Assembly (NCBI RefSeq): GCF_008692605.1
Contig: NZ_LFCT01000008.1
Location: forward strand, 1-64,000
Direction: 5' to 3'
From: Sphingobium estronivorans
Lineage (GTDB): Bacteria > Pseudomonadota > Alphaproteobacteria > Sphingomonadales > Sphingomonadaceae
Length of the DNA stretch: 64,000 bases
Positions 1-10,540 of this stretch are shown in pieces. How positions within the stretch are numbered: the stretch's first letter is position 1; each line of letters starts with the position of its first letter. The position numbers were made by a program, and so were the translations under genes. Below the pieces are notes generated by a model that did no database searches, had not been told where the DNA came from, and worked only from the letters and a program-made list of their open reading frames with translations.

Positions 1-167
1 TCCAAGAAGGCGAGGCCACCTCAGTCAAGTGTGATAATTTCGTTTTATTTCAAATGTTTGTGGTACCAATTCGATGTCGTCCCCGGCACCATTATTTCCC
101 GATTTTCATGTCAACGTCCTGAGGAATTTTCGGGCTTCGTTGGGAACAATTATCTGCCAGCTCGGGA

Positions 168-206
168 AGAGCATCCGATCTGATGGATTCAGACGGAATA
201 TGCTCT
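168..206. repeat. Small dyad of the TAGAGCAT...ATGCTCTA type
   Basis: The arms agagcat (168-174) and atgctct (200-206) are perfect inverses, with further pairing inside (ccg/cgg, tctg/caga). The right arm overlaps the stop codon of the minus-strand serine hydrolase, so the hairpin may also end its transcript. The same TAGAGCA terminus is seen in the longer element at 32136-32265. Bases 1-204 otherwise hold no gene I can support. Confidence 0.5.
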
Positions 207-1326
207 AACGCGCATAAAGCGCTATTAGCTTGGCCAGGCCGTCCTTCACCGCGTCGCGCTGCTCCTTGGTGGGGGACATGCCCAGCCGCACCACGGTCAG
301 CCGCTGCGATGGCGAGACCAAGAGATATTGACCGTCATGACCGACGCCGCCGAACAGGCTTCGCGGCGCGCGCCCCGGCATCAGCGCGCTGTCCGCGCTG
401 TTCCGGTTGAGCCAGAGATGCGCGCCATAGGCCGCATTGCGAGGCGAGGGCGTGCGCATATAATCGATCCACTTTTCCGGCACGATCTGATGCCCGGCAA
501 TCCCACGTCCATGATTGCGCAGCAGTTCCCCGAAGCGCGCATAATCCCGCGCCGTCATATGCATGAAGCTGCCGCCGATCATCGTCCCGGCGGCATCATA
601 TTCGACGGTCAGGCTGGTGAGGCGCGCCGGAATTTTCAGCCGTCCATCGACGAACATCTGCATCGCCCGCCGCCGCACATCGGGATCGGCGCTGTCGGTC
701 AGCATCCGCGTCATCAGGTCGGTGAGGATGATCGTGCTGCCGGTCGAATAGGAAAAGACCGTGCCGGGCGCATGGGCGAGCGGCTTCGCCTCGGCAAAGG
801 CACCCATGTCCTGCGCCCCGTCGGTGAACAGCATCCGCACCGTGTCGGCTTGGGGCAGGGGTTCCGCATCCTCGACATGGTCGAGGCCGGAGGTCATCGC
901 CAGAAGCTGCCGCAGGGTGATGCGCCCGCGCGGATCGCCGGGCTGGCCCCAGGCCGCCACCGGAACCGGCGAATCGAGCGCCAGCCGTCCGTCGGCGACC
1001 ATCAGCCCGATCAGCACCGCCGTCACGCTCTTGCCCATGGACCAGGACAGCAGCCGGGTGTGCGGGCCGAAGCCCGGCGCATAGCGCTCGGCCACGACCT
1101 CGCCGTCATGCATGACGATCAGCGCCCGCGTCTCGCCGACGCTATCGTCGAACAGCGGATCGATGGCGGCCCCCAGCGCTGCTGCATCCACATCTGAATC
1201 GCCGGCGATATGGATGACCGGTTCGGGTCCTGCGGCGTGCACGGTCCACAGGCTGGCCGCCGCCAGCACCGCCAAAACGCCCCCGATCGCGCCAAGGCGC
1301 TTTACGCTGTCCCGCTCAAGCTTCAT
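205..1326 (-). CDS. Serine hydrolase, class C beta-lactamase family (PF00144)
   Basis: This 373-residue protein has a hydrophobic N-terminal segment (about residues 10-32), suggesting a signal anchor and a periplasmic domain. The catalytic SxxK motif is SMGK at 96-99, and the second motif is the YST in VFSYSTGS near residue 195. The family includes beta-lactamases, DD-peptidases, esterases and 6-aminohexanoate-dimer hydrolases; the substrate cannot be read from sequence. It diverges from the small membrane protein at 1423, about 96 bp away. A fragment resembling an alphaproteobacterial intergenic repeat (tagagcattttcgagg, near 1338) lies between them. Confidence 0.85.
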   Translation of the reverse strand: MKLERDSVKRLGAIGGVLAVLAAASLWTVHAAGPEPVIHIAGDSDVDAAALGAAIDPLFDDSVGETRALIVMHDGEVVAERYAPGFGPHTRLLSWSMGKSVTAVLIGLMVADGRLALDSPVPVAAWGQPGDPRGRITLRQLLAMTSGLDHVEDAEPLPQADTVRMLFTDGAQDMGAFAEAKPLAHAPGTVFSYSTGSTIILTDLMTRMLTDSADPDVRRRAMQMFVDGRLKIPARLTSLTVEYDAAGTMIGGSFMHMTARDYARFGELLRNHGRGIAGHQIVPEKWIDYMRTPSPRNAAYGAHLWLNRNSADSALMPGRAPRSLFGGVGHDGQYLLVSPSQRLTVVRLGMSPTKEQRDAVKDGLAKLIALYAR

Positions 1327-1422
1327 AAGCCGCGCCCTAGAGCATTTTCGAGGCGGGCGAAATGGTCCGCCGCCTTGGGAAGTGCGACATCGAACAATCC
1401 ATGGTGCACAGGAAGGGGCAGC

Positions 1423-1737
1423 ATGTCCGGCCGCCGGAAATGGACTTATGGGATCGTCATCGTGGCCCTGCTGCCGCTGGCGTTGCTTGTCTGGAATTGG
1501 AGCACCCTGCGCGCACGGGCCCAGGTCGGGGTGGGCTTCGGCGCGCGGGTCGCCTGCTCCTGCCGCTATGTCGAGGGCCGCTCGATGAAAAGCTGCCAGG
1601 GTGACAAGGAACCGGGCATGTGGGCCGTTTCGCTGAAGGACCTGCCCGAAGCGAAAGCCGTCAACGCCGCCGTCCCGCTGTTCGCCTCCCGCACTGCCCG
1701 TTATCGTCAGGGCTGGGGTTGTCTCCTCGAACCCTAA
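1423..1737 (+). CDS. Small membrane-anchored protein with a Cys-rich CSCRYVEGRS motif
   Basis: The 104-residue product starts at an ATG preceded by ggaagggg; longer upstream frames cover the divergent promoter and were not used. One transmembrane helix (about residues 8-24) is followed by a short extracytoplasmic domain with three closely spaced cysteines in CSCRYVEG...KSCQGD and a fourth near the C-terminus (WGCLLEP). The cysteines suggest disulfide formation in the periplasm. No named domain is recognised. Its divergent neighbour is a periplasmic serine hydrolase, so a shared envelope function is possible but unproven. Confidence 0.65.
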   Translation: MSGRRKWTYGIVIVALLPLALLVWNWSTLRARAQVGVGFGARVACSCRYVEGRSMKSCQGDKEPGMWAVSLKDLPEAKAVNAAVPLFASRTARYRQGWGCLLEP

Positions 1738-1775
1738 GCTGGCCCTCCGCCGATTGAGCCGTTAGAGCCGTCCCC

Positions 1776-3548
<1,773 letters not shown>

Positions 3549-3611
3549 TCCTTTCCGCTTGAATCGACGGCCCCACAGGCGCATGGCATCGGCCAAGAAG
3601 GAGTCCCGCCC

Positions 3612-4040
3612 ATGTTCCGCCAGATCACCAAAAGCCTCTATGTCTCCCCACAGATCAGCGTCGATCAGGTGGCGGAAGCCAAGGCGCTGGGCGTGACCAT
3701 GATCGTCAACAACCGCCCCGATGACGAGGAACCGGGCCAGACCAACGGCGCGGAGATCGAAGCCGCCGCTCAGGCCGCCGGGATCGCCTATGCCGCCGTC
3801 CCCGTCGCCCATGGCGGCTTCGCCCCGTGGCAACTCGACGGCATGGCCGCCGCGCTCGATCAGGCGGGCGAAGGCAAGATTCTTGCCTATTGCCGCTCCG
3901 GCACGCGCAGCACCTTGCTCTGGGCGTTGACCCGTGCCCGTGCGGGCGATCATCCGGCCGCCCTTACCGAGCAGGCGGCATCGGCGGGCTATGACGTCAC
4001 GCCCGTGCGCCAGATCATGGACGCGCTCGCCGCAGGCTGA
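3612..4040 (+). CDS. DUF442 / TIGR01244 phosphatase-like sulfur transferase domain protein
   Basis: The 142-residue protein is a single DUF442 (Blh-type) domain related to dual-specificity phosphatases. The phosphate-binding loop is CRSGTRS, the CX5R signature, near residue 98. Related domains are fused to beta-lactamase-like sulfur dioxygenases and are linked to sulfide metabolism in other bacteria; here it stands alone. An aaggag Shine-Dalgarno precedes the ATG. The next gene starts 2 bp after its stop codon, so the two are almost surely cotranscribed. Confidence 0.85.
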   Translation: MFRQITKSLYVSPQISVDQVAEAKALGVTMIVNNRPDDEEPGQTNGAEIEAAAQAAGIAYAAVPVAHGGFAPWQLDGMAAALDQAGEGKILAYCRSGTRSTLLWALTRARAGDHPAALTEQAASAGYDVTPVRQIMDALAAG

Positions 4041-4042
4041 TC

Positions 4043-5227
4043 TTGTCCAACCCGTCCGACTCCTATGACGCCATCGTTCTGGGCGCTGGCGGCGCTGGCC
4101 TTATGTGCGCCGCCATGGCCGGTCAGCGGGGTCGGCGCATTCTGGTCATCGATCACGCCGACCAGCCGGGCAAGAAGATCCTGATCTCCGGGGGCGGGCG
4201 TTGCAACTTCACCAACATCGATACTGCGCCCGACCGCTATGTGTCGGCTAATCCGCATTTCGCGAAATCGGCGCTGGGCCGTTATACGCCGCAGGATTTC
4301 CTCGCCCTCATCGAACGGCACGGCATAGCCTGGCACGAAAAGACCCTGGGCCAGCTTTTCTGCGACCAGAGCGCCCGGCAGATCGTCGCCATGCTGCTGG
4401 CGGAATGCGAGGCGGGCGGCGTTACCCTGCGCCTCGATCATGCCATAGCCTCCGTCAGCCATGCGGATGGCCGCTACAGCGTCACCCATGGCGGCCGGAC
4501 CGCCACGGCCCCCGCGCTGGTCATCGCCACCGGCGGCCCGTCCATCCCGAAGATCGGTGCGACCGGCTTTGCCTATGACCTCGCCCGTCAATTCGGACTG
4601 AAGATCGTTGAACCCCGTCCGGCGCTGGTTCCCCTGACGCTGGGCGGCGACGACCTGCTCTTCCGCGCGCTTTCCGGCGTCTCCACCGAGGTGATTGCCC
4701 GCCACGGCAAGACCGCTTTTCGCGAGGCGGCCCTGCTCACCCATCGCGGCCTGTCCGGCCCGGCGATCCTGCAAATCTCGTCCTACTGGCGTCATGGCGA
4801 GGCGATCGCCCTGGATTTCCTGCCCGACCAACCGCAGGGCTGGCTGACCGACGCCAAGCGCGAGCGGCCTCGCGGCACGCTGGCCAGTCTGTTGCGCAAC
4901 CATTTGCCGGATCGTCTGGCCGACGCGCTTCAGGAACGCCTCGCACTCCCTGGCGATCTCGCTAATCTGCCCGACCGCAAATTGCAGGAGGCAGAGCGCC
5001 GCCTTTCGGCCTGGTCCTTCCTTCCCAACGGTACGGAGGGCTTTGCGAAGGCCGAGGTCACCATTGGCGGCATCTCCACCGCCGAGCTTTCCTCGCAGAC
5101 GATGGAGGCGCGCCGCGTCCCCGGCCTCTACGCGATAGGCGAGGCCGTCGATGTCACCGGCTGGCTGGGCGGCTATAATTTCCAGTGGGCCTGGGCCAGC
5201 GGCTGGGCGGCGGCGCAGGCGATCTGA
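4043..5227 (+). CDS. NAD(P)/FAD-dependent oxidoreductase, BaiN/HI0933 family
   Basis: The 394-residue flavoprotein begins at a TTG directly after the upstream stop; no ATG fits the conserved N-terminus. The FAD dinucleotide fold is VLGAGGAGLMCA near the start, followed by the family signature GGGRCNFTN (about 50-58). A C-terminal GEAVDVTGWLGGYNFQWAWASG segment closes the FAD site. Members include BaiN of gut bacteria, but most have no known substrate. Coupling to the DUF442 gene suggests a redox or sulfur-related role, which is inference. Confidence 0.88.
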   Translation: MSNPSDSYDAIVLGAGGAGLMCAAMAGQRGRRILVIDHADQPGKKILISGGGRCNFTNIDTAPDRYVSANPHFAKSALGRYTPQDFLALIERHGIAWHEKTLGQLFCDQSARQIVAMLLAECEAGGVTLRLDHAIASVSHADGRYSVTHGGRTATAPALVIATGGPSIPKIGATGFAYDLARQFGLKIVEPRPALVPLTLGGDDLLFRALSGVSTEVIARHGKTAFREAALLTHRGLSGPAILQISSYWRHGEAIALDFLPDQPQGWLTDAKRERPRGTLASLLRNHLPDRLADALQERLALPGDLANLPDRKLQEAERRLSAWSFLPNGTEGFAKAEVTIGGISTAELSSQTMEARRVPGLYAIGEAVDVTGWLGGYNFQWAWASGWAAAQAI

Positions 5228-5244
5228 CGCCCGCAGGACGCTGC

Positions 5245-5280
5245 AAAAAAAGAAGCCCCGGCGCAAGGGACGCCGGGGCT
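5245..5280 (-). terminator. Rho-independent terminator for the minus-strand efflux operon
   Basis: A perfect 10-bp stem (agccccggcg 5254-5263, cgccggggct 5271-5280) with a 7-nt loop is followed, in minus-strand sense, by seven U residues (5245-5251). It lies about 255 bp past the CDF gene and could also end plus-strand transcription. The rest of the 5228-5535 gap holds no gene I can support. Confidence 0.75.
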
Positions 5281-5535
5281 GTTCAGGGATTGTCCCGGCG
5301 GAGGGGGGAGGAAAGCCGGGACGCCACCAAAATAGGCACATCGAATTCAGTTTCAAGAAGCTACTGAAGAAAAGAAATATCGTCGGTCGCGGATCGAGGC
5401 CCATCTGCCCGGAAATGAACCCGTTCCGGGGTCATACCGAGGCGCGATGAGTTTGACTCATCGGACCTTGGTAAAGCCCGCGCGGCGCCTGAGCGAAACC
5501 CACTTGTGATCGGTCGAAGACCGAGCGCGATGGTA

Positions 5536-6549
5536 TCAGACGGTTTCGACGGTCACATGCTCCATCCGGGGTAGGGCGTTCACGGCCTGCCGCACCGCCG
5601 CTGCGTCGGCGCCGGGGGCCAGGCTGATGATCGCGGCGTGGGCATGCGGTCCGAGCCGCCAGACGTGCAGGTCGCGAATCGTTGCACCTTCGGCCTCCGT
5701 CAGCGCCTTGATCCGCGCCATCAGGGCTGGTTCGGCGGTATCGAGCAGGATTCCGGAGGTGTCCTTCATCAATCCCCAGGCCCATTTCGCGATGACGGCG
5801 GAGCCGAGCAGGCCGACTGCCGGGTCCATCCACCACCAGCCCATATAGCGCCCGGCCAGCAGCGCGACGATGGCCAGAATGGAGGTCAGCGCATCGGTCA
5901 GCACATGCACATAGGCGGCGCGCAGATTATTGTCGGCATGGGTGTGGTGATGATCATGGCCCTGATCGTGCCCGTTCCCATCATGTCCGTTCTCATCATG
6001 CCCGTGATCATGGCTATGGTCATGGCCCAGCATCACCGCGCTGATCAGGTTGATGACCAAGCCCAGCACCGCCACGAGAGCGGCCTCCCCAAAGGCGACC
6101 GTCACCGGCTGGAACAGGCGCGTCGCCGATTCGACCGCGATGAACAGGGCGGTGAAGGCGAGGATGAGCGCCGATGCAAAGCCCGACAGGTCGCCCACCT
6201 TGCCTGTGCCGAAGGTATAGCGCGGGTTGCGCGCATGGCGCCGGGCATAGCTGTAGGCCGCTGCCGCCACCGCCATCGCGCCCGCATGGGTCGCCATGTG
6301 GAACCCGTCGGCCAGCAGGGCCATCGATCCGGTGATCCAGCCGAAGGCGATCTCCACCACCATGGTCGCGGCGGTCAGCCAGAGGACCCAGAGCGTCCGC
6401 CGGGCATTCCGGTCATGCCCGGCGGTCAGGTAGATATGGTCGAAATAATGGCTTATCTCGCCATCGCCATTGGTGAAGGCGGCGGGCAAGGCGAGAGAAG
6501 GCTCATGGGCATGGCCGTCATGGGGATGATGATCGTCGTGCATGCTCAT
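5536..6549 (-). CDS. dmeF: Cation diffusion facilitator exporter, DmeF-like
   Basis: The 337-residue inner-membrane exporter has six predicted helices and the CDF metal-site signature ADGFHMATHAG (HxxxD-type first site) plus HVLTDALTS in helix V. A histidine-rich N-terminus (MHDDHHPHDGHAHE) and a long His/Asp-rich loop between helices IV and V (HDHSHDHGHD...HDHHHTH) are typical of Co/Ni/Zn exporters. The upstream regulator overlaps its start by 4 nt (ATGA). Pairing with an RcnR-type repressor matches the dmeRF operons described in rhizobia, which favours cobalt/nickel, though zinc is not excluded. Confidence 0.88.
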   Translation of the reverse strand: MSMHDDHHPHDGHAHEPSLALPAAFTNGDGEISHYFDHIYLTAGHDRNARRTLWVLWLTAATMVVEIAFGWITGSMALLADGFHMATHAGAMAVAAAAYSYARRHARNPRYTFGTGKVGDLSGFASALILAFTALFIAVESATRLFQPVTVAFGEAALVAVLGLVINLISAVMLGHDHSHDHGHDENGHDGNGHDQGHDHHHTHADNNLRAAYVHVLTDALTSILAIVALLAGRYMGWWWMDPAVGLLGSAVIAKWAWGLMKDTSGILLDTAEPALMARIKALTEAEGATIRDLHVWRLGPHAHAAIISLAPGADAAAVRQAVNALPRMEHVTVETV

Positions 6550-6818
6550 TTCCCGTAGCGCCGGATCAGGGCCAACATTTCCTCCGCCGCTGCTTTCCGG
6601 GCCGCGTCGCTGATGCCCGGTCGCGCGACATGTTCCCGCATATGCTGCTCGATCAATTCTTCCATCAGGCTGCCGACCGCGCCGCGCACGGAGGCGACCA
6701 GTTGCAGCGTTTCGGAACAGCCGGCATCGCCCGTGAGTTGCCGCTCCACCGCGCCGATCTGCCCGGCGATCCGCCGCACGCGCGCCAACAGCTTGTCCCG
6801 ATCCGTTATGATATGCAT
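6546..6818 (-). CDS. dmeR: Metal-sensing repressor of the RcnR/CsoR family, DmeR-like
   Basis: This 90-residue all-helical repressor is a CsoR/RcnR/FrmR-family protein. The metal-sensing positions read His2, Cys34, His59 and His63. That is the H-C-H-H fingerprint of RcnR-type Ni/Co sensors (RcnR uses His3, Cys35, His60, His64) and not the x-C-H-C set of copper sensors. The start ATG at 6816-6818 gives a full family-length protein. It overlaps the exporter start by 4 nt, so repressor and exporter are made from one mRNA and probably autoregulated through the operator at 6821. Confidence 0.9.
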   Translation of the reverse strand: MHIITDRDKLLARVRRIAGQIGAVERQLTGDAGCSETLQLVASVRGAVGSLMEELIEQHMREHVARPGISDAARKAAAEEMLALIRRYGK

Positions 6819-6820
6819 AG

Positions 6821-6834
6821 GATACCCCCCTATA
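6821..6834 (-). promoter_or_regulatory. Predicted RcnR/DmeR operator
   Basis: Read on the minus strand this is tataggggggtatc: a run of six G flanked by inverted TA-rich arms, the form of operators bound by RcnR/InrS/DmeR proteins. It begins 2 bp upstream of the repressor start codon, where binding would block transcription or initiation. Confidence 0.75.
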
Positions 6835-6986
6835 CTATATTCAGGCCGAAGACAATCCGGGCATTTTCCTCGGGTTGGCCTCTCCCTCCCCCGGACGCAC
6901 AGGCATCTTGTGCGGGCGGCCCCCGGTCCCCATAAGGGGCGCCATGCGAGCCTTGATGAGCCCTTCAGCCTGATGAACAGGCCCTG

Positions 6987-8468
6987 ATGAACAGGAAAGC
7001 GATTGTCATCGGTGCTGGCTTTGGCGGCCTCGCGCTTGCTGTTCGCCTGCAATCCGCCGGCATCGATACCACGCTGATCGAGGCGCGCGACCGGCCGGGC
7101 GGGTGCGCCTATATGTGGGAAAAGGACGGCTTCGTCTTCGACGCCGGACCGACCGTCATCACCGACCCCGATTGCCTGGGCGAGTTGTGGCGCCTGTCCG
7201 GTCGCGACATGGCGGAGGATGTGGACCTCGTCCCGGTTTCGCCCTTCTGCCGGCTGAACTGGCGCGACGGCACGAATTTCGACTATTCCAGCGACGACAC
7301 CGCGCTCCGCGCCCAGATCGCCAAACTCAATCCAGAGGATGTGTCGGGCTATGAACGCTTCCTCGCTTATGCCGACAGGGCGTATGAGGAGGGCTATCGC
7401 AAGCTTGGCGTGGCCGCTTTTCCCGACTTTGCGGCGATGGTCCGGGCCGCGCCCGGGCTGGCCAGGAGCCAGGCCTGGCGCTCGATCCATTCGGTCGTCT
7501 CCTCCCATGTGAAGAATGAGAAGCTGCGGCAGGCGCTGTCCTTCCACACGCTGCTGCGGGGCGGCAATCCGTTGAAGGCCAGCGCCATCCATGCGCTGAC
7601 CCACAAGCTGGAAAGGGATGGCGGGGTCTGGTTCGCGAAGGGTGGCACGAACCGTCTCGTCCAGGCGATGGCGACTCATTTCGAGCGGCTGGGCGGCATG
7701 CTGCGCCTGGCCGATCCGGCGGTGCAGATCGAAACCTATGGTGACCGCGCCGTCGCCGTGCGCACCGCGTCGGGCTGGCGAGGGGAGGCGGATGTGGTGG
7801 CGTCCAATGCCGATCTGATGCACAGCTATCGCGATCTTATCGGCCACCATCCGCGCGGGCAGAAACAGGCGGACAGGCTCGGCCGCAAGCGCTGGTCGCC
7901 CAGCCTCTTCGTCCTGCATTTCGGCATCAGGGGAAGCTGGCCGGGCATCCCCCACAATATGGTCCTTTTCGGCCCACGCTATGAGGGACTGTTGACCGAT
8001 ATTTACGATTATGGCGTGCTGCCGCAGGATTTCGCGCTCTACCTGCATCACCCGACCGTCACCGATCCGTCGATGGCGCCCGATGGTCATTCGACCTTCT
8101 CTGCGCTCGCCCCGGTGCCCCATCTGGGCAAGCTGCCGATCGATTGGAGCCAGTTCGCCCCGGTCTATGCCGAGCGTATCCTCGACGAGATCCAGCATCG
8201 CCTGATCCCCGACATCCGCGCGCGCATCGTGACCCAATTCCATTATGCGCCGCCCGATTTCCGCCACGACCTTTCGGCGCATCTGGGCAGCGCCTTCAGC
8301 CTGGAACCGACGCTGAGCCAAAGCGCCTGGTTCCGCGCGCATCATCGCGACGATGTCATTCCCAACCTTTATCTGGTAGGAGCCGGCACGCATCCGGGCG
8401 CAGGCATAGCCGGCGTGGTCGGCAGCGCCAAGGCCACCGCCGCGCTGATGCTGGAAGACCTTGCTTAA
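6987..8468 (+). CDS. crtI: Phytoene desaturase
   Basis: The 493-residue FAD enzyme converts phytoene to more unsaturated carotenes at the inner membrane. The N-terminal dinucleotide fold is VIGAGFGGLALA (8-19) followed by EARDRPGG. The C-terminal signature GAGTHPGAGIAGVVGSAKAT is diagnostic of bacterial CrtI desaturases. Length is typical. The ATG lies just after a near-duplicate ctgatgaacagg 13 bp upstream whose ATG is out of frame. No other carotenoid gene lies next to it here. Confidence 0.93.
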   Translation: MNRKAIVIGAGFGGLALAVRLQSAGIDTTLIEARDRPGGCAYMWEKDGFVFDAGPTVITDPDCLGELWRLSGRDMAEDVDLVPVSPFCRLNWRDGTNFDYSSDDTALRAQIAKLNPEDVSGYERFLAYADRAYEEGYRKLGVAAFPDFAAMVRAAPGLARSQAWRSIHSVVSSHVKNEKLRQALSFHTLLRGGNPLKASAIHALTHKLERDGGVWFAKGGTNRLVQAMATHFERLGGMLRLADPAVQIETYGDRAVAVRTASGWRGEADVVASNADLMHSYRDLIGHHPRGQKQADRLGRKRWSPSLFVLHFGIRGSWPGIPHNMVLFGPRYEGLLTDIYDYGVLPQDFALYLHHPTVTDPSMAPDGHSTFSALAPVPHLGKLPIDWSQFAPVYAERILDEIQHRLIPDIRARIVTQFHYAPPDFRHDLSAHLGSAFSLEPTLSQSAWFRAHHRDDVIPNLYLVGAGTHPGAGIAGVVGSAKATAALMLEDLA

Positions 8469-8482
8469 CGATCGAAGGATGT

Positions 8483-9064
8483 ATGAAGAGACTGGCTGTC
8501 TATTGCGGCTCGGCCACTCCGGCTGACCCCGCCTATGTCGATGCCGCCCGCCATGTCGGGCAGGTTCTGGCCCGGCGCGGTATCGGCGTCGTCTATGGCG
8601 GCGGTCGCCTGGGCCTGATGGGCGCGGTCGCCGATGCGGCGCTGGAAGCGGGCGGCGAAGTGATCGGCGTCATCCCCGAAGCGCTGGTCGGCGCCGAAGT
8701 CGCCCATCGCGGTTGCTCGGAACTCCACGTCGTCCAGACCATGCATCAGCGCAAGCAACTGTTCACCGACCTTTCGGACGGCTTCGTCACCCTGCCGGGG
8801 GGCGTGGGCACGATGGACGAACTGTGGGAAGCGATCAGCTGGGCGCAGCTGGGCTATCATCACAAGCCGGTGGGCCTGCTCAACGTCGCGGGTTTCTATG
8901 ACCGGCTGATCGCCTTCAATCAGCATATGGTCGAAGCCGGCTTCATCCGGGCGCAGCATGCGAACATCCTGATCCACGCCAATGCCATCGAGGCGCTGCT
9001 CGATCATATGGCGGCCTATCAACCGCATGAAACCATCTTCGCGATGAAGGCCGACCGGCTCTGA
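8483..9064 (+). CDS. LOG-family TIGR00730 Rossmann protein (cytokinin riboside 5'-monophosphate phosphoribohydrolase-like)
   Basis: The 193-residue protein starts at the ATG at 8483, 14 bp after crtI, with gaagg upstream; a longer frame reading back into crtI is ignored. It carries the LOG nucleotide-binding pair YGGGRLGLMG and PGGVGTMDE, the motif of Lonely Guy enzymes that release free bases from nucleoside 5'-monophosphates. Old databases call the family lysine decarboxylase, which is wrong for this group. Proximity to crtI suggests readthrough transcription but no shared pathway. Confidence 0.9.
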   Translation: MKRLAVYCGSATPADPAYVDAARHVGQVLARRGIGVVYGGGRLGLMGAVADAALEAGGEVIGVIPEALVGAEVAHRGCSELHVVQTMHQRKQLFTDLSDGFVTLPGGVGTMDELWEAISWAQLGYHHKPVGLLNVAGFYDRLIAFNQHMVEAGFIRAQHANILIHANAIEALLDHMAAYQPHETIFAMKADRL

Positions 9065-9082
9065 CAGGGCAGGCCGGCCGCT

Positions 9083-9114
9083 AAAAAAGGGACCGATACT
9101 TGCGTACCGGTCCC
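9083..9114 (-). terminator. Rho-independent terminator of glnK-amtB
   Basis: An 11-bp stem with one mismatch (gggaccgatac 9089-9099, gtaccggtccc 9104-9114) and a 4-nt loop is followed on the minus strand by six U residues (9083-9088). It lies 75 bp beyond the amtB stop codon. Confidence 0.75.
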
Positions 9115-9188
9115 GAGGCATGTTCGCAGGAGGAACAGGGTGGGGCGGGCGGGCCGTGCCCCTTTCTGGGCGGCCCGCCCTGCCGAAC

Positions 9189-10529
9189 TTAAGGGTTGTA
9201 GGCCCGCTCGCCATGTTCGCCGAGGTCGAGACCCTCATATTCGACTTCCGGGCTGACCCGCAGGCCGGTGAGCGCCTTGGCGATGGTAATGGCGATGATC
9301 GTGCCGACAGAAGCCCAGACGATGGTGGTCAGAACCGCTTCGATCTGGACGATCAGCTTGGCGCCCATGTCATAATCCGCAGCGCCCGGACCGCCCAGCG
9401 AGGGCGAGTAGACGATGGCGGTGCCGATGGCGCCGATCATGCCGCCGATGCCGTGGATGCCGAAGGCGTCCAGCGAGTCGTCATAGCCCAGCTTGGGCTT
9501 GAGGACGGTGACGGCGTAGAAGCAGATGACCGAGGCGACAGCGCCCAGGACGATCGCGCCGAACGGACCCGAGTTGCCGGCAGCCGGGGTAACGGCGACC
9601 AGGCCGGCCACGATGCCCGAGCAGAAGCCCAGCGCTGAAGCCTTGTGCCCGTTGACCCGCTCCGCGATCATCCAGAACAGCGCGGCCGAAGCGGTGGCGA
9701 CGAAGGTGTTGATCATCGCCAGGGCGGCCGAGCCATTGGCTTCCAGCGCCGAACCGGCGTTGAAGCCGAACCAGCCGACCCACAGCAGGCCGGTGCCGAC
9801 GCCGGTCAGCGTCAGGCTGTGCGGCGCCATCGGTTCCTTGGGATAGCCGATGCGCTTGCCGAGGATGAGGCAGGCCACGAGCGCCGAGACGCCGGCATTG
9901 ATGTGGACGACGGTGCCGCCTGCAAAGTCCAGCGCGCCTGCCTTGAAGAACAGGCCGCTCGATGCCCAGACCATGTGCGCGATCGGGAGATAGGCGATGG
10001 TCAGCCAGATCACGGCGAACACCATCACGGCGGAGAATTTGATGCGTTCGACCACCGAACCCAACACCAGCGCGATGGTGATCGCGGCGAAGGTCATCTG
10101 GAAGCAGACGAATACATATTCGGGAATTGCGACGCCCGGAGTGAAGGTGGCCGCCTGCGAGGCGGGCGTGATGCCCTTCAGGAACGCCTTGTCGAAGGTC
10201 GAGATGAAGTTGCTGAGGCCGCTGGTATAATCCGGGCCGAACGCCATGGAATAGCCGTACACGACCCAGATCAGCATGGCGAGGCACGCCGCGGCGCCGA
10301 TCTGCGTCATGACCGACAGCATGTTCTTGGTGCGGACCAGACCGCCGTAGAACAGCGCGAGGCCGGGCAGGATCATCGCCAGCACCAGCACGGTGGAGGT
10401 CATCATCCAGGCGGTATCGCCCTTGTCAATGGTGGCCGCGGGCGCGGCCTGTGCCCAGGCGGGCAGGGCGGCGAACAGCGACAGGCCCATGGCCCCCGCG
10501 ATGCCGCAAAGCGTCTTGGAAAAGGTCAT
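9189..10529 (-). CDS. amtB: Ammonium transporter AmtB
   Basis: The 446-residue protein has a cleavable signal sequence (MTFSKTLCGIAGAMGLSLFAALPAWAQA) followed by eleven predicted transmembrane helices of the Amt/Rh channel fold. Recognisable Amt segments are DTAWMMTSTVLVLAMILPGLALFYGGLVRTKN, the GGTVVHINAG motif with a conserved pore histidine, and DDSLDAFGIHGIGGMIGAIGT with the second. It conducts ammonium into the cell under nitrogen limitation and is gated by the PII protein encoded 11 bp upstream. Confidence 0.97.
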   Translation of the reverse strand: MTFSKTLCGIAGAMGLSLFAALPAWAQAAPAATIDKGDTAWMMTSTVLVLAMILPGLALFYGGLVRTKNMLSVMTQIGAAACLAMLIWVVYGYSMAFGPDYTSGLSNFISTFDKAFLKGITPASQAATFTPGVAIPEYVFVCFQMTFAAITIALVLGSVVERIKFSAVMVFAVIWLTIAYLPIAHMVWASSGLFFKAGALDFAGGTVVHINAGVSALVACLILGKRIGYPKEPMAPHSLTLTGVGTGLLWVGWFGFNAGSALEANGSAALAMINTFVATASAALFWMIAERVNGHKASALGFCSGIVAGLVAVTPAAGNSGPFGAIVLGAVASVICFYAVTVLKPKLGYDDSLDAFGIHGIGGMIGAIGTAIVYSPSLGGPGAADYDMGAKLIVQIEAVLTTIVWASVGTIIAITIAKALTGLRVSPEVEYEGLDLGEHGERAYNP

Positions 10530-10540
10530 TCATTCCCCCC

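Noticed and set aside
1338..1370. tagagcattttcgagg as another copy of the TAGAGCA repeat
   Set aside because: Only one end is recognisable and no matching TGCTCTA follows; at most a relic.
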